This document shows, in pieces, positions 1-7,977 of a DNA stretch of 64,000 nt (the stretch's first letter is position 1; the number at the start of each line of letters is the position of its first letter). A model generated the notes under the pieces. That model worked only from the letters and a program-made list of their open reading frames with translations. It did not search any database and was not told where the DNA came from. Source of the stretch: Lentisphaeria bacterium (lineage in GTDB: Bacteria; Verrucomicrobiota; Lentisphaeria; Victivallales; Victivallaceae); contig JABLYX010000007.1 in assembly GCA_018265615.1 (NCBI GenBank), positions 1 to 64,000 of the forward strand, given 5' to 3'. A program made the position numbers and the translations under genes.

Positions 1-25
1 TCATTCAGCGCTTTTGATTGGATAG

Positions 26-241
26 TTACTAACTTTAAGATTGCAAATTAGTATTGATTCTGACGACAACGTGATTTCTGAGGCTTTCAACGCCGTGCGC
101 GGTGAGGCTGAAATTTTCCTGCGGGTTGCGCCGGAATCCAGAAAATTCCATGCCGTCGGTACGGACGGCGCTCTCCGCTTTACGGCAAAGGTGTTCCGTG
201 AAACAGGAGCGGTTTTCGCCTGCGAGCTGATCCGGAAATAA
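26..241 (+). CDS. Unidentified ORF fragment, possibly the 3' remnant of a broken gene
   Basis: An open frame runs from a stop at 23-25 to the TAA at 239-241. The only start-like codon near its beginning is TTG at 41, giving 66 residues (..AEIFLRVAPESRKFHAVG..ACELIRK). The composition looks coding, with charged residues alternating with hydrophobic beta-strand-like stretches, and a terminator hairpin follows at once. No ribosome binding site precedes the TTG. It may be the C-terminal end of a larger gene whose upstream part lies outside the window or was lost by frameshift. A second frame ends at 49-51 and could be the real end of an upstream gene. I do not recognise the family. Confidence 0.35.
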   Translation, partial: LLTLRLQISIDSDDNVISEAFNAVRGEAEIFLRVAPESRKFHAVGTDGALRFTAKVFRETGAVFACELIRK

Positions 242-246
242 CGGTC

Positions 247-293
247 AAAGGGGCTGTCGCATACCTGTGAGGTTTTGCAACGGCCCCTTTTTT
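247..293 (+). terminator. Rho-independent terminator
   Basis: AAAGGGGC (247-254) pairs with GCCCCTTTT near 283-291, extended inward by imperfect pairing (GT.GCA with TGC.AC), and a T-run follows to 293. It lies directly after the ORF fragment ending at 241. It could also serve the flavodoxin gene converging from the other side, although the T-run in that direction is short. Confidence 0.7.
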
Positions 294-333
294 CCATGTC
301 CCGTCAGCATGGCCGCCGGGCCGGCAACTGCGG

Positions 334-837
334 TCACTGCAGCTGCATGGCGATATCGCGGAAAGTTTCGCGGGCCCGGATCAGGTCCTCGGCGCCCGGA
401 TGCCCCGGCGAACACTCCCAGCGGGTATCCTGCAGCATGGGGGCGCGGCCTTCACTCACCGGCAGCTGCCGCATCCACTTGATCAGGGCCGGGTCGATCT
501 TCCCCTGGCAGACAAAATGTCCGACGATCTCATTGCCGTCGAACATCGCTTCGGCCTCCTCCAGGCACTCCAGAGCATGGCTGGAACCGGGATCCGCCCC
601 GAGCGTGAAGAAGAGCGCGACCTTCTTCCCCTTCAGACGCCGGATATATTTCTGGATTTCGTGATTCGGGCGCGCTTTTTCAATCCAGAATCCAACCGCC
701 ACAAAGTCGAACCCACGGTAATCCGGCGCTTCGGAAACCGGGGCGAGAACCGTATCGTTCCCGAGCGCTTCCGCCGCGACCTCGGCGATCTTCTTCGTGT
801 TTCCGGTCTTGGATGAGTAGACAACCAGCTTCTTCAT
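334..837 (-). CDS. Flavodoxin-family protein (BilS-like)
   Basis: A 167-residue cytoplasmic protein. The N-terminus MKKLVVYSSKTGNTKKIAE holds the FMN-phosphate loop (S-x-T-G-N-T, residues about 8-14), followed by alternating beta/alpha elements and an FFTLGADPGSSHA segment that would form the second FMN loop. Length and pattern fit the Flavodoxin_3 type, which includes the electron carriers named BilS. Such proteins pass electrons from NAD(P)H-dependent reductases to partner enzymes, and no partner is adjacent here. The ATG at 837 has AAGGAAA upstream, and a good sigma-70-type promoter lies at 909-937. The gene stands alone between a terminator and a divergent secreted protein. The fold is secure; the physiological role is not. 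Confidence 0.8.
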   Translation of the reverse strand: MKKLVVYSSKTGNTKKIAEVAAEALGNDTVLAPVSEAPDYRGFDFVAVGFWIEKARPNHEIQKYIRRLKGKKVALFFTLGADPGSSHALECLEEAEAMFDGNEIVGHFVCQGKIDPALIKWMRQLPVSEGRAPMLQDTRWECSPGHPGAEDLIRARETFRDIAMQLQ

Positions 838-908
838 GATCCGTTTCCTTATTCTCCCGCAATTGATTCCCTCTCCTCATGAGGCAGCCGCCATACGACT
901 GTACGATC

Positions 909-937
909 AATATAAATCAGGACTTCCTAATAGTCAA
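909..937 (-). promoter_or_regulatory. Sigma-70-type promoter for the flavodoxin gene
   Basis: On the minus strand TTGACT (937-932) and TATATT (914-909) are separated by 17 bp. They lie about 70 bp upstream of the ATG at 837. Confidence 0.6.
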
Positions 938-1066
938 GCCGTAAAATCCGGCAACATTCGAAAAATCGGGAAAATCATTCGCATTTCCGCCCGAATGCGG
1001 CTACTTTAACAATATCGTCCGTGACTGTGAATAAACCGGCCTCATACCACTCCCGGGAGAATCATC

Positions 1067-3385
1067 ATGACCAGAGAAATCGCCGCCCTCCTGACCGCCT
1101 CCGCCGCACTGCTCGCCTCCGCCGGAGAACCGGTTGTCCTCCAGGATTTCAGCGACGCGCCGCGCTTCACCCTCAACGGCCGGGCCGGTTCCATTGCGGA
1201 CGGGGAAAGGACCCTGCGCATCGACACGACCGGAACGGAATCGGAGTGGACACCGGTTCTGCGCACCCGGCCCGGCGTGCTGAAACCCGGAACCGGCTAC
1301 GTCGCAACATTCCGATACCGGGTCGACTCGCCGGATATGGAAAACCGGTTCCTCCATTTTCTCTGCCGCCCGTATTCCGCGGCCAACGACGCATTCGACA
1401 CCATGCGGCGCAACGAAGGCCGCTCCGCGCGTTTCCAGCCGGTCAGGATCAAATTCCATGCGGGGACGCAGACGGAGGATTATGCGTTTCAGATCCATGT
1501 TTTCCGCAAACTCAAGGGCGAAATCACGGATTTCCGCCTGACTGAGGGAACCGGGGAAACCTATCTGCCCGCGACCCCGGACGCAAAACCGTTCACCGGA
1601 AGCTTCGGCAAGCTGCCGGCCGGCGCGCAGGAGTTCACGATCAACCCTCCCCGCAATCCGGACGGCGCGACGGTCGACGCAGCAAAGTTCGGTGTCTCGC
1701 CGGAGAACCCCGACAACATCCCCGCCCTGAACCGGGCCATCGGGTACTGCCGCCAAAGCGGCGCGGCGAAACTGACCGTCCCCGCCGGGACCTACCGGAT
1801 GGCTTCGGACAAGCCGCTCGCATTCGACCGGATTCATGATTTCATATTCGACGGAGGCGGCGCCCTTTTCATCTGGCGGAAAAAGCGTCAGCCGAACTTC
1901 CTTGTGACCGGGTGCGAACGGATCGTGCTGCGCAATTTCAAAATGGACTGGGATTGGGAAAGGGATCCGCTCGCAAGCCTCGTTGAAGTCGCCGGGACCG
2001 GGCCGGGTCATGTCGACTTCAAATTCATCGAATACGAAACTTTCCCGCGCCGGGACGTGCGCGTCGCCATCGTGAGCAGCTACGACCCCGCCGCAAAATC
2101 AGTCGGGATCGAAGGCGGGTTCGACCGCGGCTTCGAATTCCACGCCGGCCAGAACCGGCCGGAAACCGGGTGGCTGTCGGGAAACGTCCTGCGGGTCCGG
2201 GCCGCGAACCTCTCGCGCTTCCAGCCCGGGCAGCTTTTCCGGATGCAGCATTACTATTACGATATGAACGGATTCGCCATGTCGGACAACCGCCATCTCA
2301 CGGTCGAGGATGTGGATATCTTCTCCTGCGCCGGCCATGCGTTCGTCATCAACGGCGTCCAGCAGTACTGGGAGTTCCGCCGGGTCAACATCGCCGCGCC
2401 CGCCGGAGTTCCTCGCCGGGTCATCACCTGTACCGCCGACCACTGCCACATCGCACGGTCACGCGGCTTCTTCCGCATGGAGGAGTGCGAATTCAGCCTC
2501 GGCGCGGACGACTGCCTGAACGCCCATGACTGTTCCGGCTACGCGGAGAAATCCGGCACGCACTCGGTCCGGACCCGCAACATGCGCAGCATCGAGACCT
2601 ACCGTCCCGACGCACCGGTCGAGCTGCGACACGGCGACTATTCACCGGCCGGCTTTCGCTCCGCCGTCGTCTCGACCCGGACGATCGACGAGGCAGAGGG
2701 AATCCACGAAATAACCTTCGAAGATCCGGTTCCGGATCCGGTCAACGAGGGGTTCATCCTCTTCAACTGGACCTACGACACCCGCAACATCATCGTGCGG
2801 AACTGCTTTTTCCACGACAACCGCGCCCGCGGCATCCTGCTGCTCGGACGCGACATCACGATCGAAAACAACCGTTTCCGCCACAATGAGATGGGAGCGG
2901 TCAAGATCGAGACCGGATACACCTTCAACGTCTGGAGCGAAGGCTATGGCGCGGACAACATCGTCGTGCGCGGCAATACCTTCGACAGCGTGAACCCGCG
3001 CGATGTCGGCAACGACGGCAAGGCGCGCGATATCTACATGGGGGTCTATATGAGAACCGATCCGTCCACAGAGCGGACCGCCTACCCGATCCTGTCGAAC
3101 ATCCTCTTCGAAAACAATCTCTTCAGGGACAGCTTCGGGCTTGTCGCCTTCATCAGCTCCGCCGGGAACGTCACGTTCCGCAACAACACGTTCGAGAATC
3201 CGACGCCGCGCCGCAATCCCCTCCCCTTCCGCGGTGCGTTTTTCGTGACAAGCGCGTCGGACGTGAAGATCGTTAACAACCGCTACATCGCCTCGCCCTG
3301 CGTCCCGAACCCCGGTGTATTCTTCGATTCCGACTCCGTGAAGAACCTCATAGCGGAAGGGAATGCCGTGATACAGCCGGAATAG
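1067..3385 (+). CDS. Secreted right-handed parallel beta-helix protein (pectin-lyase-like fold)
   Basis: A 772-residue protein. Residues 1-19 form a Sec signal peptide (MTREIAALLTASAALLASAG). Residues about 20-170 look like a jelly-roll or carbohydrate-binding-like sandwich. From about 190 onward comes a Pectate_lyase_3-like start (KFGVSPENPDNIPALNRAI..) and then repeated Asn-rich coils such as NIIVRNCFFHDNRARGIL and NILFENNLFRDSFG, typical of parallel beta-helices in polysaccharide lyases and GH28-type enzymes. Catalytic residues cannot be assigned by eye. It probably acts on extracellular or host glycans. The ATG follows CGGGAGAA at good spacing. A second protein of the same fold is encoded at 14490-16679. 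Enzymatic versus structural role is unresolved. Confidence 0.8.
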   Translation: MTREIAALLTASAALLASAGEPVVLQDFSDAPRFTLNGRAGSIADGERTLRIDTTGTESEWTPVLRTRPGVLKPGTGYVATFRYRVDSPDMENRFLHFLCRPYSAANDAFDTMRRNEGRSARFQPVRIKFHAGTQTEDYAFQIHVFRKLKGEITDFRLTEGTGETYLPATPDAKPFTGSFGKLPAGAQEFTINPPRNPDGATVDAAKFGVSPENPDNIPALNRAIGYCRQSGAAKLTVPAGTYRMASDKPLAFDRIHDFIFDGGGALFIWRKKRQPNFLVTGCERIVLRNFKMDWDWERDPLASLVEVAGTGPGHVDFKFIEYETFPRRDVRVAIVSSYDPAAKSVGIEGGFDRGFEFHAGQNRPETGWLSGNVLRVRAANLSRFQPGQLFRMQHYYYDMNGFAMSDNRHLTVEDVDIFSCAGHAFVINGVQQYWEFRRVNIAAPAGVPRRVITCTADHCHIARSRGFFRMEECEFSLGADDCLNAHDCSGYAEKSGTHSVRTRNMRSIETYRPDAPVELRHGDYSPAGFRSAVVSTRTIDEAEGIHEITFEDPVPDPVNEGFILFNWTYDTRNIIVRNCFFHDNRARGILLLGRDITIENNRFRHNEMGAVKIETGYTFNVWSEGYGADNIVVRGNTFDSVNPRDVGNDGKARDIYMGVYMRTDPSTERTAYPILSNILFENNLFRDSFGLVAFISSAGNVTFRNNTFENPTPRRNPLPFRGAFFVTSASDVKIVNNRYIASPCVPNPGVFFDSDSVKNLIAEGNAVIQPE

Positions 3386-3447
3386 CTTGAAACTGCCGGA
3401 CGGAGGAGTTATATTCAACAGGAAACAACAGACAACACAGGTTTTTT

Positions 3448-3954
3448 ATGGATATTCTCTACTCTTCCGACCGGATCGCCGCGCGCATCGCCGCCATGGG
3501 GGCCGAAATCACCGAGTACTATCGCGGAAAGGAGTTGACCGCAGTCGTCCTGATGAACGGCGGCATCTGCTTTGCCGCCGACCTCCTGCGTGCCATCGAC
3601 CTGCCGCTCTGGGTGGATTCGCTCGGGATCTCAAGCTATTCGAACTGCCAAAGCACGGGGCTGCACAACTTCCGCTCGTCGCTGAAGCTCAACCCCGCCG
3701 GACGCGAGCTCCTGATCCTCGACGAAGTGCTCGACACCGGCGCCACGCTGAAATGCGTCTGCGAACGGTTCAGCCGGCTCGGCGCGGCGAATATACGCAC
3801 CGCCGTCCTGGTGGAAAAGGATATTCCCCGCCCCGACGGCGTCGCACACGCCGACTGGGCCGGTTTCGTCAGCGGCCCCCGCTATCTCGTCGGCTACGGC
3901 CTCGACGCCGACGAGCTCTACCGCAATCTGCCGCACATCGCCGCGCTTGACTGA
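3448..3954 (+). CDS. hpt: Hypoxanthine (guanine) phosphoribosyltransferase
   Basis: A 168-residue enzyme of purine salvage, converting hypoxanthine or guanine plus PRPP to IMP or GMP in the cytoplasm. The PRPP-binding signature is LLILDEVLDTGATL (about residues 88-101). The C-terminal loop DWAGFVSGPRYLVGYGLD..YRNLPHI is the usual HPRT ending that contacts the base and closes the dimer. The N-terminal VVLMNGGICFAADLLRAI matches the family's lid region. Length is standard, about 170-180. The paired acidic residues in the PRPP loop read D-E rather than the usual E/D-D, which is tolerated. The Shine-Dalgarno is weak (only AGG near -10). The gene is 62 bp after the beta-helix gene and converges on the regulator at 3971. 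Confidence 0.9.
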   Translation: MDILYSSDRIAARIAAMGAEITEYYRGKELTAVVLMNGGICFAADLLRAIDLPLWVDSLGISSYSNCQSTGLHNFRSSLKLNPAGRELLILDEVLDTGATLKCVCERFSRLGAANIRTAVLVEKDIPRPDGVAHADWAGFVSGPRYLVGYGLDADELYRNLPHIAALD

Positions 3955-3970
3955 ATGCCCTCCGCGCGGC

Positions 3971-4531
3971 TCAGCGGTAGATCACCATGGCCGATGCGTA
4001 ATCGCACCCCGGGGCGAGCGAGGCCCCGTGCGGCAGCCGTGCATCGAGGTAAAGGGTGTCGCCCTTTTTCATGTGGCGGATGTTCTCCTGACTGCCGATC
4101 GCGTAATCGATCTCTCCCTCGAGAACGACGAAGAACTCCTGGCTGTCGTGCTGCAGAAGCTCGCGCCTGCGGTCGCAGGGGCGGTATTCGATGAAAAACG
4201 GGTTCATCGTGCGGTCGGTCTTTTCAAACGCGAGCGCGTAATAGCGGATCCCGAACTCCAATCCCTGATTCCGGTCGATCTGCTCGCCGTCGTTCAGGTG
4301 GCCGAAGACATATTCCGGGCTCGCGTTCTCGCGCCGGAACAGCTCGATCATATCGACTCCGAGCGCCGCCGCCACCAGATTCAGCGCGCGCAGCGAAGCG
4401 CCGGTGCGGAAATTCTCCAGGCGGGAAATATATCCTTTTGAAAGTCCGCTGCGCGCGGCAAGCTGATCGATCGTCAGCTGCTGCTGCTGCCTCAGCTGGC
4501 GGATTTTCTGGGCGACGTTCACAAGATCCAT
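3971..4531 (-). CDS. XRE-family regulator with C-terminal cupin domain
   Basis: With the ATG at 4531 (AAGGA 6 nt upstream) the protein has 186 residues; a longer frame to 4597 has no ribosome site and overlaps the promoter. Residues about 5-65 form a Cro/C1-type helix-turn-helix (AQKIRQLRQQQQLTIDQLAA..SKGYISRLEN). Residues about 105-180 form a cupin barrel (HDSQEFFVVLEGEIDYAIG, MKKGDTLYLDARLPHGA). This architecture is typical of repressors or activators that sense a small molecule in the cupin pocket, often for amine, amino acid or sugar metabolism. It lies between hpt (convergent) and the sugar isomerase gene, so either neighbour or the gene itself could be a target. The ligand is unknown. 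Confidence 0.85.
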   Translation of the reverse strand: MDLVNVAQKIRQLRQQQQLTIDQLAARSGLSKGYISRLENFRTGASLRALNLVAAALGVDMIELFRRENASPEYVFGHLNDGEQIDRNQGLEFGIRYYALAFEKTDRTMNPFFIEYRPCDRRRELLQHDSQEFFVVLEGEIDYAIGSQENIRHMKKGDTLYLDARLPHGASLAPGCDYASAMVIYR

Positions 4532-4568
4532 ACATATCCTTCGGTTGTGTGATGATGCCGATGGGTTT

Positions 4569-4597
4569 ACAATAATGTTGCATCTGCGGCAAGTCAA
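4569..4597 (-). promoter_or_regulatory. Promoter for the XRE-cupin regulator
   Basis: TTGACT (4597-4592) and TATTGT (4574-4569) lie on the minus strand with a 17-bp spacer, about 38 bp before the chosen ATG. This supports the shorter start of the regulator. Confidence 0.5.
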
Positions 4598-4630
4598 GGT
4601 TACAGAGCGGAAAAACCGTTAGAAATAGAT

Positions 4631-4663
4631 AAAAAACGGGGAAGCGGCCCGCGCCGTCCCCCG
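4631..4663 (-). terminator. Rho-independent terminator after the sugar isomerase gene
   Basis: Read on the minus strand, a GC-rich stem closes with TTCCCCG (4643-4637) pairing with CGGGGGA (4663-4657), followed by TTTTTT (4636-4631). It sits 25 bp after the isomerase stop and upstream of the regulator promoter. Confidence 0.7.
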
Positions 4664-4688
4664 ATTCCGTCTCTTCCGCGCAGCAGGA

Positions 4689-5609
4689 TCACTTCGCGAT
4701 GGATTTCTTCGCTTCCTCGACCAGCTTCATGAAGCGGCGGCCGTATTCGACGTAATTGTCGTACTTTTCCTGGACACGCTGATCCGCACCGACGCTCTCA
4801 TGGAAGACGTTCTTCATATGCGGCTCCATCGAGAATCCGCCGTCATAACCATCCTTCAGCAGGTCGGTCACGATACGGAGCACATCGCCCTGCCCCTCTC
4901 CGGGGAATGTGAATTCGGCCTTGTTGAAGCCGTTCGGCTGCGTCTCGCCGAGAAAAACCGCATCCTTGATGTGGACGTAGCGAACGAACTCCTTCACGTG
5001 GCTGTAAAAATCCCACGAGCTCTGGATCCTGTCGAGCGCGTCGCCCCCGCTGCGGTCGAAGTTCAGAACCGGGTTGCCGGTGTCGAAGACCAACTTGAAG
5101 TTCGGGGACTTGATGTTGTCGAGCAGCTTGAGCGTATGCTTCCACGACATGCCGCCGTAGTTGTTGCAGTTCTCATGCAGATAGAGCACACCCGCTTCTT
5201 CGCACATCTCGACGAGAAACGCGACTTTCCGGAAAACATGCGCTTCGACCTCCACATCCCACGCCGGGCGGTCCCACTGCGCCTTGAAGCTCATGCCGCG
5301 GATCATTTTGCAGTTCAGCCGCTGCATGCGCACAAGCGCGCGCCTGAGCTGCTCGACCGTGGCCTTGAAATCCTCTTCCCTGATCGGATCCCAGCCCCAG
5401 TTCGCGACCGCGCTGCCGAAGCAGTTGATCCCGACGCCCGACTCCTCCAGCGCCGCAACGACCTTCTCAAACTCCTCTTCCGGCAGGTCGTGGATGTTCC
5501 TGCCGTCGATGCTGCGCGATTCTATCCACTTCCAGCCGAGCTCTTTCGTCGCTTTGATCTGCCCGTCGATCCCGACCGCGGCCTCATCTGCAAAACCGGT
5601 GTAATACAT
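4689..5609 (-). CDS. Sugar phosphate isomerase/epimerase (xylose-isomerase-like TIM barrel)
   Basis: A 306-residue cytoplasmic protein of the AP_endonuc_2 superfamily. Typical barrel elements are visible: the N-terminal MYYTGFADEA, LGWKWIESRSIDG, VLYLHENCNNYGG (a metal-ligand Glu/His region), FKLVFDTGNPVLN and VRYVHIKDA (a metal-binding HIKD motif), ending in GFSMEPHM. Family members isomerise or epimerise sugars or inositol derivatives with a divalent metal. The substrate cannot be told. The gene is monocistronic: it has its own promoter (5661-5688), a palindromic operator (5637-5655) just downstream of the -10 box, and a terminator at 4631-4663. That arrangement suggests repression by a LacI-type regulator encoded elsewhere. 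Confidence 0.85.
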   Translation of the reverse strand: MYYTGFADEAAVGIDGQIKATKELGWKWIESRSIDGRNIHDLPEEEFEKVVAALEESGVGINCFGSAVANWGWDPIREEDFKATVEQLRRALVRMQRLNCKMIRGMSFKAQWDRPAWDVEVEAHVFRKVAFLVEMCEEAGVLYLHENCNNYGGMSWKHTLKLLDNIKSPNFKLVFDTGNPVLNFDRSGGDALDRIQSSWDFYSHVKEFVRYVHIKDAVFLGETQPNGFNKAEFTFPGEGQGDVLRIVTDLLKDGYDGGFSMEPHMKNVFHESVGADQRVQEKYDNYVEYGRRFMKLVEEAKKSIAK

Positions 5610-5636
5610 CTTTGAGAGTTCCTTATCATTGGCACT

Positions 5637-5655
5637 TTGTTAAGTCGATTAACAA
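5637..5655. promoter_or_regulatory. Palindromic operator, TTGTTAA-N5-TTAACAA
   Basis: Two perfect 7-bp inverted arms flank GTCGA. The site lies between the -10 box (5661-5666 on the minus strand) and the ATG at 5609, where a repressor would block transcription. The CG-centred AT-rich dyad resembles LacI-family operators. Confidence 0.6.
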
Positions 5656-5660
5656 TAATT

Positions 5661-5688
5661 AATGTAGCGCTTCCCGGCGATTTATCAA
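5661..5688 (-). promoter_or_regulatory. Promoter of the sugar isomerase gene
   Basis: TTGATA (5688-5683) and TACATT (5666-5661) lie on the minus strand with a 16-bp spacer, just upstream of the 5637-5655 dyad. Confidence 0.5.
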
Positions 5689-5788
5689 ACAATACGGACA
5701 GCAAATTTCAGAATAATTTACAGGGACGCCGGCATCGGCATGCGCCGCTTTCCTTCCCGGACAATGCGCGCCGGGAGCGCCCGCCGCG

Positions 5789-7801
5789 CTATTTCTTCCC
5801 GGACTGCTTCGCGCCGGAGGCGGGCAGACGCTTCTGCTTTTTCAGCTGTTCGATCTCTTTTTTCAGCTTCGCAATCTGTGCGCGGAGCTCGCGCTCCTGC
5901 TGCCGTGCCTTCGCATCCGAAACCGAGCGCCGGAGCCCGAGAATATCATCCCTGATCGATTCGAGCCGGGCAAGCTCACGCGCCAGCTCCTGGTCGTTCC
6001 CCGGATTCACCCGGCTCACGATCTCGCTGCGCTCCGCCGTCAGCAGCGGTTCGCTCGCCGCGGCGGGCAGCACCTTCACACGGCGCGGACCGAGCTTCAC
6101 GAGCTCATACGCCGCCAGCGGGACCGGCTCCTCCTTCGGACGGTAGCGGCTCGCATCGGGTTTGACGTCGCGCAACAGCCACGCGGGGCGGCTTCCCGTC
6201 AGCAAACCGAGGTTATCCACCTCGAAATGGCGGTAGAAGGAGCGCCGGAACCGGTTCACTTCCGCCGGCCTTCCGAGGAAATAGATCTCCCTGCCCTCGC
6301 GCTGCTTCCTCTCGAAAAAATCGCGCAGATACTCGTACAGCTTTCCGTAATTGAGCGAGCCGACCTCCTGCTTCAGGCGCTCGGCCCGGATCTTCTGCAG
6401 CCCGGCGGCCTGCGCCCCGAGCGACCGCTCGACGATCCGCTCAATCTCGCGCGGGGCGAGCAGATAGGAGGGGTAAAGCGTCCAGCGCCGCTCGAAATCG
6501 AGCTCATCGAGCATCCCCGTATTCGAGATCACCACCGCCCCCTCCGGCACCCGCTGCCGCACGGCCTCGATGACGAACGCCCGCTGAAGGTCGGACGCAT
6601 AGCGCGGTTCACCGAACCGGGTGATCCGCGTCCACGCCCAGACGCCCTGAAGCGAAAACAGCAGCACGAGCGTCAGAGCCGCGGCCTTCAGCCTGCCGAT
6701 CCGCTGCACGAGCCGCCGCAATGACAGCAGCGCCAGCAGCAGCACCGCCGGCACCAGCGGAACCAGGAACCGCATTGCGCCCGTCGATTCGCCGTCCGGT
6801 GCCCAGTAGTACATCAGATAGAGCAGGAACGTCGGCAGCAGCCACATTCCCCAGAAGCACGCCCATCGCCAACGCAGCCGCCACGCAAGCAGCGCCAGCA
6901 CCCCCATCGGACCGACCGCGATGGTGAAGAATTCCGGCAGATAGATCTGGAAGTTCTGCACGATGAAGCGCGGCGAAAACGCGCTCGACTCCGAAGTCAG
7001 GGAGTAACCGCTCCTCCACGGCGCACCGAACGCCTGCCAGTGAAACAACGCCAGCGCCGCGTACGGGACGGCCGCCCCGAGCGCCAGCGCCGCCAGGAGC
7101 TTCCACCGCCAGCGCCGCGGAACCAGCCAGTATGCGTATGCCGCCGGGACAAGGATCAGCAGCAGATCCGTATAGCGGATCCCGACCGTGTATCCGATGA
7201 GGATCCCGCCCAGTACCGCCCACAGCAACCCGAAACGGCTCCGGCGGCAGGCCGCCCCCTGCAGGAACGCCGCCATGCCCCAGACGAAAAACGCGAGGCT
7301 CGGCGTGTGTGAATTCTTCGTGAGCGCCAGGGCGAAAATCACCGGGGAGAGCGCGAGAAGGGCCGCCGCCGCGAGCGCGTAATACCGCCCCATCCAGAAC
7401 CGCGCCAGCACATACATCCCGGCGACGGAGAGGATCGCGCCCCAGACGGTGGCGTAAAATCCGCCGCCCGCGCCGAGCAGACTGTTCATCCCGGCGGAGA
7501 GCAGCGGGTAGAACGGCGGATATTTCGGATAGAACTCCCCGCGCTCATTGACGACCCACATGTGTCCGACGTGTTCAAGCACATCCCCGGTTTTGCGGTA
7601 CGATACGCCGTCCAGGTTCATCATCCGCCCGGAGACGTGATACCCGTTCTGATCCACGCCGCCCGTCACGGGGACAAAATAAGTGAGCAGCAGCCACGTA
7701 TATCCGGCCAGCAGGAGCCCGAGCAGAACCAGCGGAATCACCCGGTTCCAATCCTTCCGCCGCCATCTCTTTTCCGGAGCCTCCGGCATCGCATTTTCCA
7801 T
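5789..7801 (-). CDS. Polytopic membrane glycosyltransferase, GT39/ArnT-like, with C-terminal coiled coil
   Basis: With the ATG at 7801 the protein has 670 residues; an upstream TTG at 7873 is less likely. Multiple membrane helices run from about residue 20 (VIPLVLLGLLLAGYTWLLLTY) to about 400. A lumenal segment after the first helix holds PKYPPFYPLLSAG, like the acceptor-side loop of PMT/ArnT-type enzymes that use polyprenyl-phosphate sugars. The C-terminal 250 residues are soluble and end in a charged coiled coil (ELARELARLESIRDDIL.., QIAKLKKEIEQLKKQ) with a Lys-rich tail. The coiled coil is unusual for this family and may anchor partners. The sugar and acceptor are unknown. The gene is divergent from mraZ. 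Confidence 0.7.
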   Translation of the reverse strand: MENAMPEAPEKRWRRKDWNRVIPLVLLGLLLAGYTWLLLTYFVPVTGGVDQNGYHVSGRMMNLDGVSYRKTGDVLEHVGHMWVVNERGEFYPKYPPFYPLLSAGMNSLLGAGGGFYATVWGAILSVAGMYVLARFWMGRYYALAAAALLALSPVIFALALTKNSHTPSLAFFVWGMAAFLQGAACRRSRFGLLWAVLGGILIGYTVGIRYTDLLLILVPAAYAYWLVPRRWRWKLLAALALGAAVPYAALALFHWQAFGAPWRSGYSLTSESSAFSPRFIVQNFQIYLPEFFTIAVGPMGVLALLAWRLRWRWACFWGMWLLPTFLLYLMYYWAPDGESTGAMRFLVPLVPAVLLLALLSLRRLVQRIGRLKAAALTLVLLFSLQGVWAWTRITRFGEPRYASDLQRAFVIEAVRQRVPEGAVVISNTGMLDELDFERRWTLYPSYLLAPREIERIVERSLGAQAAGLQKIRAERLKQEVGSLNYGKLYEYLRDFFERKQREGREIYFLGRPAEVNRFRRSFYRHFEVDNLGLLTGSRPAWLLRDVKPDASRYRPKEEPVPLAAYELVKLGPRRVKVLPAAASEPLLTAERSEIVSRVNPGNDQELARELARLESIRDDILGLRRSVSDAKARQQERELRAQIAKLKKEIEQLKKQKRLPASGAKQSGKK

Positions 7802-7916
7802 CGTCGCACCATCCCTTTTTCCCAAAATAGCACGCCTCCATCCGGATTTCCATCGCAACCTTATCTCTTTCAATGCCTTTTATGGTAAAAAAAGTGGAAA
7901 ATATTCTGTCAGCAGG

Positions 7917-7944
7917 TTGAAAAAAGCAAATTCTGTAGTAAAAT
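7917..7944 (+). promoter_or_regulatory. Promoter of the mraZ-dcw cluster
   Basis: TTGAAA (7917-7922) and TAAAAT (7939-7944) are spaced 16 bp apart. The -10 box touches the first of the TAGG boxes that lead up to the mraZ start. Confidence 0.6.
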
Positions 7945-7977
7945 AGGTGTAGATAGGGTTAATTAGGGGCATTTAGG
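7944..7977 (+). promoter_or_regulatory. Four 10-bp-phased TAGG boxes, probable MraZ operator
   Basis: TAGG occurs at 7944, 7954, 7964 and 7974, exactly 10 bp apart, ending at the mraZ ATG (7978). MraZ proteins are known to repress their own cluster through short direct repeats spaced about 10 bp apart (TGGG-type in E. coli, AAAGTG-type elsewhere). The copy at 7964 (TAGGGG) also serves as ribosome binding site, so binding could block translation initiation as well. A lone AAAGTGG at 7891-7897 is a weaker alternative. Confidence 0.55.
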
